Assembly (NCBI RefSeq): GCF_018614135.1
Contig: NZ_JAGGOW010000152.1
Span: forward strand, 1 to 64,000
From: Streptomyces sp. ISL-66
GTDB taxonomy: Bacteria; Actinomycetota; Actinomycetes; Streptomycetales; Streptomycetaceae
Direction: 5' to 3'
Length of the DNA: 64,000 nt
Shown here: positions 7,237 to 15,061 of the stretch, one piece after another
Layout of the letters: every line of letters begins with the position of its first letter
Position numbering within the stretch: the stretch's first letter is position 1
Made by a program: the position numbers and the translations under genes
The notes under the pieces: generated by a model
Database searches by the model: none
What the model saw: only the letters and a program-made list of their open reading frames with translations
What the model was told of the DNA's origin: nothing

Positions 7237-8649
7237 CTAGTCGCTCCGGCGGGCGATCTGCACGTTCTCCAGCACGCCGAGCGCGTCGGGCACGAGGATG
7301 GCGGCGGAGTAGTAGGTCGTGACCAGGTACGAGATGATCGACTTCTCGTCGATGCCCATGAAGCGCACCGACAGGCCGGGCTCGTACTCCTCCGGCAGAC
7401 CGGTCTGGCGCAGGCCGATGACGCCCTGGTTGTCCTCGCCGGTTCGCATGGCGAGGATCGAGCTGGTGTTCGCCTTGCTGATGGGGATCTTGTTGCAGGG
7501 CAGGATCGGGACCCCGCGCCAGGCCGGGACCTGCTGCCCGCCGACGTCCACGTGGTCCGGGTAGAGCCCGCGGGCGTTCATCTCACGCCCGATCGCCGCG
7601 ATCGTCTTGGGGTGGGCGAGGAAGAGCTTGGTGCCGCGGCGGCGGCAGAGCAGCTCGTCGAGGTCGTCGGGGGTGGGCGGACCCGAGTGGGTCTGGATGC
7701 GCTGCTTGAAGGCCGCGTTGTGGAGCAGCCCGAACTCCCGGTTGTTGACCAGCTCGTGCTCCTGGCGTTCGCGCAACGCCTCGATGGTGAGCCTGAGTTG
7801 CTCTTCGGTCTGGTTCATCGGCCCGTTGTAGAGATCGGCGACCCTCGTGTGGACGCGCAGCACGGTTTGCGCGATGGAGAGTTCGTACTCCCGCGGCTTG
7901 GATTCGTAGTCGACGAACGTGCCGGGCAGCTCGGGCTCGCCGGTGTGGCCGGCCGACATCGCGATCTCGGCTTCGCCGTGCCGGTTCTGCCGCTGGAGGG
8001 GCAGCGAGCTGAACTGCTGGATGTGGTCCCGCAGGTGCGGCGCCGTGGACACGACGGCGGCGAACTCGGCGCGGGAGAGCGTGAGCAGGGTGCCGCCGGT
8101 CTCGGCGGTGGCGGTGTAGTCCCACGTGGCGTCGGCGTCCAGCAGGGCGTTCTCACCGAAGCGGTCGCCGTCGGCGAGAACGGCGACGGCGACGTCGTCT
8201 CCGTACTTGCCGAGGGAGGTCTGGCTGATCCGGCCGTGGGCGATCAGGTGGATCTGGTCGGCGGGGGTACCCCGCTCCGCCAGCACCTCACCGGCACGGA
8301 AGTCGCGCTGTACGCACCTGGCGGCGATGGCCGTCAGCACCTCGACGTCGTCGAAGCCGCGCAGGAGGGCCAGTTCGCCGAGCTCGCGGGGGATCACCTG
8401 GACGTGGGCGCCGTCCTGGACGAATTCGATGCGCCCGTCGCCGACGGTGTAGCTCAGTCGGCGGTTCACCCGGTAGGCGCCACCCTTGGTCTCCACCCAG
8501 GGGAGCATCCGCAGCAGCCAGCGGGAGGTGATCTCCTGCATCTGCGGGGCGGACTTGGTCGTGGTGGCAAGGTTGCGGGCAGCCGAAGTACCCAGGCTGG
8601 ACTGCCGCGGCGGGTCAAGCTGCGCTTCCGGGCTGGTCTCAACGCTCAT
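7237..8649 (-). CDS. family 2B encapsulin nanocompartment shell protein with cyclic-nucleotide-binding-like domain
   Basis: A 470-residue shell protein. The N-terminal arm (about 1-90) and C-terminal part (about 225-470, containing HPKTIAAIGREMN, the lumenal/axis region KIPISKANTSSILAMRTGEDNQGV, and the C-terminal SIISYLVTTYYSAAILVPDALGVLENV) match the HK97-fold encapsulin/SrpI-like pattern. A Crp/Fnr-like cyclic-nucleotide-binding domain is inserted at about 95-212, with PADQIHLIAHGRIS and the cassette GDRFGENALLDADATWDYTA. The glutamate of the cassette is present, but the arginine that normally binds the cyclic phosphate is missing. As first gene of the operon it would assemble a protein cage holding the downstream terpene synthase. 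The ATG at 8649 has GAAGGAG 10 bases upstream; the 33-residue extension to 8748 lacks one. Confidence 0.95.
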   Translation of the reverse strand: MSVETSPEAQLDPPRQSSLGTSAARNLATTTKSAPQMQEITSRWLLRMLPWVETKGGAYRVNRRLSYTVGDGRIEFVQDGAHVQVIPRELGELALLRGFDDVEVLTAIAARCVQRDFRAGEVLAERGTPADQIHLIAHGRISQTSLGKYGDDVAVAVLADGDRFGENALLDADATWDYTATAETGGTLLTLSRAEFAAVVSTAPHLRDHIQQFSSLPLQRQNRHGEAEIAMSAGHTGEPELPGTFVDYESKPREYELSIAQTVLRVHTRVADLYNGPMNQTEEQLRLTIEALRERQEHELVNNREFGLLHNAAFKQRIQTHSGPPTPDDLDELLCRRRGTKLFLAHPKTIAAIGREMNARGLYPDHVDVGGQQVPAWRGVPILPCNKIPISKANTSSILAMRTGEDNQGVIGLRQTGLPEEYEPGLSVRFMGIDEKSIISYLVTTYYSAAILVPDALGVLENVQIARRSD

Positions 8650-8960
8650 CGGTCGGGCTCTCCTTCGTATGGGCGGTGCGGCGTGCGTGCGCGTCACGGT
8701 GACAGGAGGAAGAAACAGGCGAATATCCGGCGCATCCGCCCAGATCATGGAGAACCGTATCGGCCGTCACGGTCGGCCCAACTTGCAGAAACGATGGCAT
8801 TGCTTCGATCTAGTGATCTTGTCCCGCACGAGGTTTGCCTGGCCAAACAGTGATATTGGGCCTGGTAGAGACCTGGTGTCCGCTGCGCGGAGCGCGTGCC
8901 GGCGCGTGACTGCGGAGGCGGGCGCACGCCCACGAGCCGGCAGTCGCCGAGGGACTCCGG
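8650..8960 (-). other. upstream region of the encapsulin operon
   Basis: A 311-base stretch without a gene between the encapsulin start and the tRNA terminator. It must hold the operon promoter, but no clear -35/-10 pair could be chosen. The only symmetrical element seen is GTTTG-N6-CAAAC at 8833-8848, about 185 bases from the start codon, a possible regulator site of unknown owner. Locally the region is less GC-rich than its surroundings, as promoters here usually are. Confidence 0.4.
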
Positions 8961-9007
8961 AAAACGGTCCGGCCCCCTGGACGCTTGCGCGTCCAGGGGG
9001 CCGGACC
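8961..9007 (-). terminator. intrinsic terminator after initiator tRNA copy 2
   Basis: A perfect 19-base stem (8966-8984 with 8989-9007) and 4-base loop; on the minus strand it is followed by GTTTT. It lies directly downstream of the minus-strand tRNA. Confidence 0.9.
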
Positions 9008-9012
9008 TTCTT

Positions 9013-9087
<75 letters not shown>

Positions 9088-9283
9088 TCGGTAAACCTCA
9101 CCTTACGGGATCCCGGGCCCGTCTCACGCCACACCCGTCCGACCAGCGTCTCACCAGTCATGGCCGCCTGCGCGTGGACGCCGGGGGCGTCGGGGTTTCC
9201 CCGGCCGGGAGCCGGGCAGCCGCACCGAGGGGACCGGGGACCGGATGGAGCATGCGACACGTCACGGGAACGAGGAGGACGCC

Positions 9284-9556
9284 ATGGACGAGCAGGGCGG
9301 CGCAGGAGGAGTACCGCTGCACCACGACGACCAGGCCAAGGCGCAGGCCCAGGCCGGACACCGCACCCCGCGTGCCGACCGCCACGGCGACGGCCACGAC
9401 GACGAGCGCGACAGGAAGAGCGACAGGAGGGGCGACAGGGCGGACGACAGGACGACGGAGGCCGCCGACACGGACGAGGCGAGCCGTCTCGACCGCCCGC
9501 AGGGGGCCGAGACGGCGCATGGGAAGGGACGGGGAAGGGGACGCCCCGCCGGCTGA
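9284..9556 (+). CDS. small, highly charged hypothetical protein
   Basis: A 90-residue frame starting MDEQGGAGGV, dominated by Asp, Arg, Gly and Gln with repeated DR/RGD-like patterns and no predicted fold or membrane segment. Support for coding is a GAGGAG ribosome site 6-7 bases before the ATG and GC-rich third positions throughout. It lies between the tRNA and the P450 gene, on the P450 strand, with 108 bases between them. No function can be assigned; it may be an intrinsically disordered stress protein or a species-specific frame. Confidence 0.45.
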   Translation: MDEQGGAGGVPLHHDDQAKAQAQAGHRTPRADRHGDGHDDERDRKSDRRGDRADDRTTEAADTDEASRLDRPQGAETAHGKGRGRGRPAG

Positions 9557-9630
9557 GCCCGCGGGACGGGACGACCGGCTGACCCCGAGACCCGAGACCC
9601 GAGAGCACCGGAGAGCCCTGTGACTGCCGT

Positions 9631-9655
9631 GATTGCCGCCCCCCTGCACGGGTAG
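9631..9655 (+). promoter_or_regulatory. SigB-like promoter of the P450 gene, predicted leaderless
   Basis: GATT at 9631-9634, a 15-base spacer and GGGTAG at 9650-9655 fit the GNNT-N14/16-GGGTA pattern of Streptomyces SigB-family promoters. Only 9 bases separate the -10 from the ATG at 9665, so transcription should begin at or next to the start codon; this agrees with the lack of a ribosome site there. Confidence 0.5.
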
Positions 9656-9664
9656 GCGCAGCTC

Positions 9665-10960
9665 ATGACCGCTGTGATGACCGACGCCACGCTGTCCCTG
9701 CTGGTGCACGGCTACGCGTGGGCCCCGGATCTGCGCCGGGCCCACGGCGGTGCGCCCCTGGTCCGTACCCGGCTGATGGGGCGTCCCGCAGCGCTACTGC
9801 ACGGCCCCGAGGCCGTGGCCTTCTTCTACGACGAGAAACATGTCCACCGCCAGGGAGCCCTCCCGGATCCGGTGCTCGACACCCTCTTCGGGCAGGGAGC
9901 GGTGCACACCCTGGACGGGCGGGCCCACCGCGCGCGCAAGGAACTGTTCGTCTCCCTGCTCATGCACCCGGACGGCGTCCACAGCCTCACCTCGAGGGTC
10001 GAGGGCGCCTGGCGCGATGCCGTGACGGCCTGGGAAGGCGGCCGGGTGGTGCTCTTCGACGAGGTCGCCGCCGTGCTCGCCCGCGCGGTCTGCGACTGGG
10101 TGGGTCTGCCGGTCCCGGACGACGCGGCCCGGGAGATCGCCGAGGACTGCGTCGCCATGGTCGACGGCTTCGCCACCGCCGGGCCCCGGCACGCGCTGGC
10201 CCGCCGCGCCCGGCGCCGCCAGGAGAACGCCCTCGCGGCCGCGGTCACCGATCTGCGCCTGCGCGAACACGGACCGCATCCGGACGGCATATTCTCCGCG
10301 TCCCGGCACGCCGCGGCGGCCGGAAGCCCGCTGGAGGCGGTCGCCCTGCACCGTGAGGCGGACGGCACGCTGCTGGATCCGCACACGGCGGCCGTCGAGC
10401 TCCTCAACATCATCCGTCCGACCATCGCCGTCGCCTGGTTCGCCGTCTTCGCCGCCCACGCCCTGCACCGCCATCCCGGCCGGCACGAGCAGTTGCGTAC
10501 CGGCGGCGCGGCCCACGCCCGCGCGTTCGCGCACGAGGTCCGGCGCTTCTACCCGTTCGTCCCCTTCGTCGGAGGCCTCGCCGCCCGCGACCTCTCCTTC
10601 GCCGGGGACGCGCTCCCGGCCGGGACCCTGCTGCTCCTCGATGTGTACGGGCACCACCACGACCCCGAGCTGTGGGAGCGGCCGTACCACTTCGACCCCG
10701 GGCGCTTCGCCGGCCGCGAACCGGGCAGCGACGAGCTGATCCCCCAGGGCGGGGGCGAGGCGCGCACCGGCCACCGCTGCCCCGGCGAGGACATCACGAT
10801 CTCCCTGCTCTGCGTACTCGGACCAGCACTGGCGGATCTGGACTTCGCCGTGCCGCAGCAGGACCTGTCCATCCCGCTCACCCGGATCCCGACCCGGCCC
10901 CGCAGCGGTTTCGTCATCGAACCCGCACGACAGCCGTGGAAACGCCTCGCCCGGCGGTAG
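9665..10960 (+). CDS. cytochrome P450, CYP152-type fatty acid peroxygenase
   Basis: A 431-residue heme enzyme. The heme-ligand signature GHRCPGE places the axial Cys at about residue 372; EVRRFYPF is the ExxR helix. The Arg-Pro pair at about 251-252 (IIRPTIAVAW) replaces the usual acid-alcohol pair of the I helix; an Arg there that pairs with the fatty-acid carboxylate and lets H2O2 act as oxidant is the hallmark of the CYP152 family (P450 BSbeta/SPalpha/OleT). The enzyme would hydroxylate or decarboxylate free fatty acids using peroxide, with no redox partner; none is encoded nearby. ATG codons at 9665 and 9677 are both possible; the first suits the predicted leaderless promoter. Confidence 0.88.
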   Translation: MTAVMTDATLSLLVHGYAWAPDLRRAHGGAPLVRTRLMGRPAALLHGPEAVAFFYDEKHVHRQGALPDPVLDTLFGQGAVHTLDGRAHRARKELFVSLLMHPDGVHSLTSRVEGAWRDAVTAWEGGRVVLFDEVAAVLARAVCDWVGLPVPDDAAREIAEDCVAMVDGFATAGPRHALARRARRRQENALAAAVTDLRLREHGPHPDGIFSASRHAAAAGSPLEAVALHREADGTLLDPHTAAVELLNIIRPTIAVAWFAVFAAHALHRHPGRHEQLRTGGAAHARAFAHEVRRFYPFVPFVGGLAARDLSFAGDALPAGTLLLLDVYGHHHDPELWERPYHFDPGRFAGREPGSDELIPQGGGEARTGHRCPGEDITISLLCVLGPALADLDFAVPQQDLSIPLTRIPTRPRSGFVIEPARQPWKRLARR

Positions 10961-10990
10961 GCGCCGCGGTACCCCAGCGCCCGGACGAGT

Positions 10991-11015
10991 GTGCTCGCGC
11001 GGGCGAGCGGGGTAG
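10991..11015 (+). promoter_or_regulatory. weak SigB-like promoter candidate for the first YbdK-type gene
   Basis: GTGC, a 15-base spacer and GGGTAG (11010-11015), 46 bases before the ATG at 11062. The -35 part fits the GNNT pattern poorly (C instead of T), so this is a candidate only. Confidence 0.25.
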
Positions 11016-11061
11016 CCGCGAGACTGGGAAGACGGCAGGACCCCCCGCGAAGGGACCGCAC

Positions 11062-12261
11062 ATGTCGACAGCACTGTCCGCGGCAGCCGACCGCGGCGCG
11101 CCCGGCCCGGCCGCCCGCAAGCCCAGCAGGAGCGGCAGGCCCTGCGAGCCCGGCCGCGCCCTGCTCACGATGGGCGTCGAGGAGGAGTTCCTCCTCGTGG
11201 ACCGGCTCACCCGTGCACCGGCGGGCCGCGCGCCGCAGGTCATCGCGGCGACCAGCGGAGCCCTCGGCCCACAGGTGCAGCACGAGTTCTTCACCGCCCA
11301 GGTGGAGGTCTGCACCCGTCCCACCTCGGACAGCTCCCGGCTGCGTGCCGAACTGGCGTGGTTGCGGGACAATGTGAGCCGCGCGGCTTCCGACGAGGGC
11401 TGTTTGCTGGTGGCTTCGGGGACTCCCGTGATCCCGCCGGAGGGGCCGCTCGAGGTGACCGCCGAGCCACGCTACGCGCGCATGGTCGACCGCTACGCAC
11501 GTGTGCTCGGTGACCTGCGCCAGGTGGTGTGCGGCTGCCACATCCACATCGGCGTGCCGGACCGGGGCCGGGCACTGGACCTGGCCAACCGCATGCGTCC
11601 CTGGCTGCCGGTGCTGCAAGCCCTCGCCGCCAACTCCCCGTTCGACCGCGGCACGGACTCCGGGTACGCGAGCTGGCGGTCGGTCGCGCACGCCCGGTGG
11701 CCCGGCGTCGGGCCCGCCCCCGTCCTGGACGAGGACGGGTACGAGCGCACGGTCGAGACCCTCGTGCGCACCGGCCACCTCCTCGACCGGCGGATGGTCT
11801 ATTGGTACGCCCGGCCCTCCGAGCACGTGCCCACCCTGGAGATACGCGTCGCCGACGTCAACGCCGACCTCGACGTGGTGGTGCTGCTGGCCGCACTCGT
11901 ACGGGGCCTCGCCGCGTCCCTGGTCTCGGAGGCCGAGGCCGGCGTACCGCCGCCGGTGGTCGGATCCAGGGCACTGCGGACCGCACACCACCTCGCCGCC
12001 CTCCACGGCCTGGAGGGGGACGGGCTCGATGTGGGAAGCGGCCGACGGGTACCCGCCTGGGACCTGGTCGGCGCCCTCCTGGAGCGGGCCGCCCCGGGGC
12101 TGGACGCCGCCGGAGACCTGCCCATGGCCGCGACGGTCCTCGGCCGGCTCCGCCTCGGGGGCGGCGGCGCCTGCCGCCAGCGCGCGGCGCACCGGCGCGC
12201 CGGAAGCCTGTACGACGTCGTCGACACCCTGGCCGCGACCACGTCGGCCCAGGAGGGGTGA
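11062..12261 (+). CDS. carboxylate-amine ligase / glutamate-cysteine ligase-like (YbdK family), paralogue 1
   Basis: A 399-residue member of the glutamate-cysteine ligase 2 family. The ATP/metal-binding start MGVEEEFLLVD is at about 37-47 after a Ser/Pro/Ala-rich N-terminal extension of some 35 residues. Conserved stretches follow in order: HEFFTAQVEVCT, GCHIHIGVPDRG, LAANSPFDRGTDSGYASWR and PTLEIRVADV. The family forms gamma-glutamyl-amide-type bonds with weak glutamate-cysteine ligase activity in E. coli YbdK; the substrate in actinomycetes, which use mycothiol, is uncertain. The ATG at 11062 has AGGGA 7 bases upstream. A second copy at 26142-27236 lacks the N-terminal extension. Confidence 0.88.
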   Translation: MSTALSAAADRGAPGPAARKPSRSGRPCEPGRALLTMGVEEEFLLVDRLTRAPAGRAPQVIAATSGALGPQVQHEFFTAQVEVCTRPTSDSSRLRAELAWLRDNVSRAASDEGCLLVASGTPVIPPEGPLEVTAEPRYARMVDRYARVLGDLRQVVCGCHIHIGVPDRGRALDLANRMRPWLPVLQALAANSPFDRGTDSGYASWRSVAHARWPGVGPAPVLDEDGYERTVETLVRTGHLLDRRMVYWYARPSEHVPTLEIRVADVNADLDVVVLLAALVRGLAASLVSEAEAGVPPPVVGSRALRTAHHLAALHGLEGDGLDVGSGRRVPAWDLVGALLERAAPGLDAAGDLPMAATVLGRLRLGGGGACRQRAAHRRAGSLYDVVDTLAATTSAQEG

Positions 12262-12401
12262 ACGGGGAGAGAGATATCAGGGGTGGTGCACACTCGCGGT
12301 TGCAGCTGCGGGCGCGGGCCGTGCTGGCGCATTCAGCTCTTTGCTGATTCGCCGGGCGTCATACGTCCCCGCGGCGGTGCGGCATCGCCGGTCCGCAGAC
12401 C

Positions 12402-12920
12402 ATGGCGGCCATGGGCATCACCCGCGAGATCGGGAGCACCGGCCCGGGCGGCGGGCCCAGCGGCGGCAATCCGACCGTTCCCCCGCTGTCGGGCAGCGTC
12501 CGCGACAAGATCATCCAGGCGGCGCGTTCCCAGCTCGGCCAGGAGGAATGGGGCAACAACTGCAACCCGTACGGTCGTTGTGAAGCCTGGTGCGCGCACT
12601 TCGCCAGCTGGACCTGGCAACAGGCCGGGATCGACTACCACACCGCGTTCAGCGGGGACTTCTACTACTACGGGCGCGACCACGGAACGCTCCGCACGGA
12701 CCTGCGCAACGCGGCGCCCAAGCCCGGTGACGTGATCCTCTTCGGCACCGGACCCTCCAGCACTTCGACGAGCGTCCACGTCGGCGTGATCGAGCAGGAC
12801 AACGGCGACGGGACCGTCACCACGATCGAGGGCAACCACAACGACAGGGTGGAGCGTGTGACCCGCAGGCTCGTCGGCGGCTCGCCCGCGTACGCGATCG
12901 TGTCGGCCGCGGGCAGCTGA
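12402..12920 (+). CDS. CHAP-domain peptidoglycan amidase/endopeptidase-like protein
   Basis: A 172-residue protein. After a Gly/Pro-rich start, IIQAARSQLGQEEWG leads into the CHAP core, with the nucleophile Cys in GRCEAWCAHFASW and the His in HVGVIEQDNGDGTVTTIEGN, so the Cys-His pair is intact. CHAP enzymes cut peptidoglycan amide bonds during wall remodelling. No signal peptide is visible from the ATG at 12402 (or the ATG at 12411) and no ribosome site precedes either, so the true start, or the export route, is unclear. A strong terminator follows. The neighbours are secreted or wall-active (I36 inhibitor, Rpf-like), which fits a cell-surface role. Confidence 0.8.
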   Translation: MAAMGITREIGSTGPGGGPSGGNPTVPPLSGSVRDKIIQAARSQLGQEEWGNNCNPYGRCEAWCAHFASWTWQQAGIDYHTAFSGDFYYYGRDHGTLRTDLRNAAPKPGDVILFGTGPSSTSTSVHVGVIEQDNGDGTVTTIEGNHNDRVERVTRRLVGGSPAYAIVSAAGS

Positions 12921-12940
12921 CCGGCCGCCGCGTCCGCTCC

Positions 12941-12969
12941 GGGGCTCGTGCCGTTGCGGCACGAGCCCC
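12941..12969 (+). terminator. intrinsic terminator after CHAP gene
   Basis: A perfect 12-base stem (GGGGCTCGTGCC with its complement) around loop GTTGC, followed by a short T-containing tail, 20 bases after the CHAP stop codon. Confidence 0.85.
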
Positions 12970-13067
12970 CTCGTTTGGGCGGCGCCGGTCGGAGTCCGAG
13001 GCCGTCTTCCCAACGTCGCGGGTGGGCGAGGACGATGGAAGGAAGGACGCCGACGAAGGAGAAGCAC

Positions 13068-13412
13068 ATGAAGGCACGAACCGTGCGCACGCTGCTCGTT
13101 GCCGGGACGGTCGTACTGGCCACCTTCACCTCGCCCACGGCGGCGCAGGCCCTGCCCGCGTGCCCGAGCAACGCCATCTGCCTGTGGCACTACCAGGACG
13201 GGACCGGCGACGTGTACGTGTGGCGCGGCGGTTATGTGGACCTGCCCGCCAAGTTCGTTGACCACGTGTGGTCGTTCAGGGCCAACAGGACCGGCGCCTT
13301 CATCGACTGGGCGAGCGGCAAGGACTGCCGTCCGGTCCGGGTCGGTGACTACGCCTCCAACTACCAGGGGCGGTTCGGCGGGAAGATGGACGCGGTCGGC
13401 AACAACTGCTGA
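13068..13412 (+). CDS. secreted peptidase inhibitor family I36-like protein
   Basis: A 114-residue secreted protein. A clear Sec signal peptide (MKARTVRTLLVAGTVVLATF... ending near AQA-LP, residue 30) is followed by the Cys-rich start CPSNAICLWHYQDGTGDVYVW and a final CRPVRVGDYASNYQGRF...NNC. The pattern of an initial CPxxxxCLW motif and a further Cys pair matches the I36 (SMI-like) inhibitors and related beta/gamma-crystallin-like small secreted proteins of actinomycetes. It may protect secreted enzymes from metalloproteases; whether it inhibits anything is untested. The ATG has GAAGGAG 7 bases upstream. Confidence 0.8.
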   Translation: MKARTVRTLLVAGTVVLATFTSPTAAQALPACPSNAICLWHYQDGTGDVYVWRGGYVDLPAKFVDHVWSFRANRTGAFIDWASGKDCRPVRVGDYASNYQGRFGGKMDAVGNNC

Positions 13413-13438
13413 GCCCCGGCGCGTCCGCCCGCGAGCCC

Positions 13439-13467
13439 CCGACAGGGCGGCGCGGCCGCCCTGTCGG
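13439..13467. terminator. bidirectional terminator between I36-like and Rpf-like genes
   Basis: A 12-base perfect stem CCGACAGGGCGG / CCGCCCTGTCGG around loop CGCGG, lying between two convergent genes and close to both stop codons. Confidence 0.85.
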
Positions 13468-13478
13468 AACGGGCCGGC

Positions 13479-13841
13479 TCAGCGGCGGCGTGCGCAGGTC
13501 CAGGCCCCCATGCCCTGGATCTTGGCGAGTCTGCGCGCCGTCGCGATCTGCTGCGCCTTCGTGGCGAGATCGGCGCGTGGTGCGTACTTGCGGCCTCCTG
13601 CCGCCTTCCAGCTCGACTGGGTGAACTGCAATCCCCCGTAATGGCCGTTGCCGGTGTTCGCCCGCCAGTTCCCGCTGGATTCACACCGGGCGATGGCGTC
13701 CCAGTTGGGCTTCGGTTTCGAGTGGACCGCGGCGGCATGAGCCCCGGAAACGTCCAGCAAGCTCACGACCAACACGGCTGTCAGGACCAGCAGTTGACCG
13801 ACGACGCTCCTGCTTCGCCGATCCTTTCGGTGACGCGACAT
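13479..13841 (-). CDS. resuscitation-promoting-factor-like transglycosylase
   Basis: A 120-residue secreted protein. The basic N-terminus and hydrophobic stretch (about 14-36) form a signal peptide. The mature protein is essentially one Rpf/transglycosylase domain: NWDAIARCESSGNW with the catalytic Glu, then HYGGLQFTQSSWKAAGG and the closing MGAWTCARR with the second Cys. Rpf domains cleave peptidoglycan and promote spore germination in Streptomyces. The ATG at 13841 has GGAGGAG 3-9 bases upstream; a long upstream extension in the same frame is not needed. The single-domain architecture (no LysM or SH3) resembles the shortest members. Confidence 0.92.
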   Translation of the reverse strand: MSRHRKDRRSRSVVGQLLVLTAVLVVSLLDVSGAHAAAVHSKPKPNWDAIARCESSGNWRANTGNGHYGGLQFTQSSWKAAGGRKYAPRADLATKAQQIATARRLAKIQGMGAWTCARRR

Positions 13842-14136
13842 CACTCCTCCTTCGCTGTTGGGGCGGACCTGCCACGAACAGCGGGCGGGCCCGCGTACGG
13901 CCGTCTTCCGGCCGTGGCCACAGCACAGCACGGACCGACGCGCCTCCAGCGGCACTTGCGGTCGGTGAGGGGGTGACACCACCCGAACGGACGCTCTACG
14001 AGGGCTATACGGCGGCCCTACGGAGCTCCACGGGACGCTCCCCGGCAGCTCTACGGAGGCTCCGCGGGCCATCGAGCCCGCGGGCTCGGCTACCCCTTGC
14101 GGCCGGTGCGGTGCTCCGCGGGCAGCTGTGGGCGGG

Positions 14137-14988
14137 TCATGCGGCCGCCGGTGCCGGTTCCGGTGTGAAGGGGTAGATCTCGTCCGCGCCGGGCTGTACG
14201 ACGCCGTAGGTGCCTTCCGGCACCTCGTTCCAGGCACCGGGCAGGTCGCCGACGGGTTCGGACACGATGAGACGGGTGTCCTCCGAGACGTCCCGCAGGA
14301 ACGCGACATCGGGGTGCAGCCGGCGCAGTGCGTCCACCCGGCTGCTGTAGAAGAGCGAACGGGAAGCGTGCGCGCTGGAGTAGCGGAAGGCCCAGAGGCG
14401 CTCGCCGTCGGTGATGGCGAGCGTCATCTGGAGGGGGAACTCCACGCCGTGGTCGCGCCCGGCGCGCTCCACCACTCCCGCCATCCTGGCCACGGCGGTC
14501 GGCGGGTCCTGTTCCAGGCCGAAGGTGAGGGCCAGGAAGAACATCACCTCGGAGTCCGTCGTTCCCTCGATGTCGGCGTAGAGCGCGGGGTCGACGAGCA
14601 GGGTGAGTTCCCGGCGCAACAGGTGGAAGCCGGTGATGGCGCCGTTGTGCATGAACATCCACCGGCCGTGGCGGAACGGGTGGCAGTTGGACTGCTGGAC
14701 CGCCGTGCCGGTCGATGCCCGGATGTGCGCGAAGAACAACGGGGAGCGGACGTGGTCCGCCATCTCCCGCAGGTTGCGGTTGTTCCAGGCGGGCCCTACG
14801 TCTCTGAGGAGCGCCGGAGTGTCCGTGTCGTTGTCCCGCGTGTACCAGCCGATGCCGAAGCCGTCACCATTCGTCGTCTCGACACCCAGCTTGGAATGAA
14901 GGCTCTGATCGATCAGCGAGTGCGCCGGTTTGTACAGGATGGTGTCGAGCAGCACGGGGGTCCCGGAGTAGGCGAGCCATCGGCACAT
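14137..14988 (-). CDS. class II glutamine amidotransferase (EgtC/YafJ-like)
   Basis: A 283-residue N-terminal-nucleophile hydrolase. After Met removal the catalytic Cys is residue 2 (MCRWLAYSG). Glutamine-site motifs are NGDGFGIGWY, HIRASTGTAVQQSNCHPF and FMHNGAITGF, and GTTDSEVMFFL completes the usual signature. EgtC-type members remove glutamate in ergothioneine synthesis, but the egtABDE genes are not adjacent, so the acceptor reaction is unknown; standalone YafJ-like members are common in Streptomyces. The start has AGGTGA upstream. Confidence 0.88.
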   Translation of the reverse strand: MCRWLAYSGTPVLLDTILYKPAHSLIDQSLHSKLGVETTNGDGFGIGWYTRDNDTDTPALLRDVGPAWNNRNLREMADHVRSPLFFAHIRASTGTAVQQSNCHPFRHGRWMFMHNGAITGFHLLRRELTLLVDPALYADIEGTTDSEVMFFLALTFGLEQDPPTAVARMAGVVERAGRDHGVEFPLQMTLAITDGERLWAFRYSSAHASRSLFYSSRVDALRRLHPDVAFLRDVSEDTRLIVSEPVGDLPGAWNEVPEGTYGVVQPGADEIYPFTPEPAPAAA

Positions 14989-15061
14989 GTGCCATCACCT
15001 GTTTCCCTGCTACCTCGCGTAGCGCTCCCGGGCACCCGCCGGCTGCCGCGTCATCCGCCGG

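Noticed and set aside
8650..8748. A 33-residue N-terminal extension of the encapsulin
   Set aside because: No ribosome site; the ATG at 8649 has GAAGGAG and begins a sequence typical of these shells.
12283..12735. A 150-residue frame overlapping the CHAP gene
   Set aside because: It is out of frame with the CHAP motifs and Arg/Pro/Thr-biased as shadows are; the CHAP reading has an intact Cys-His pair.
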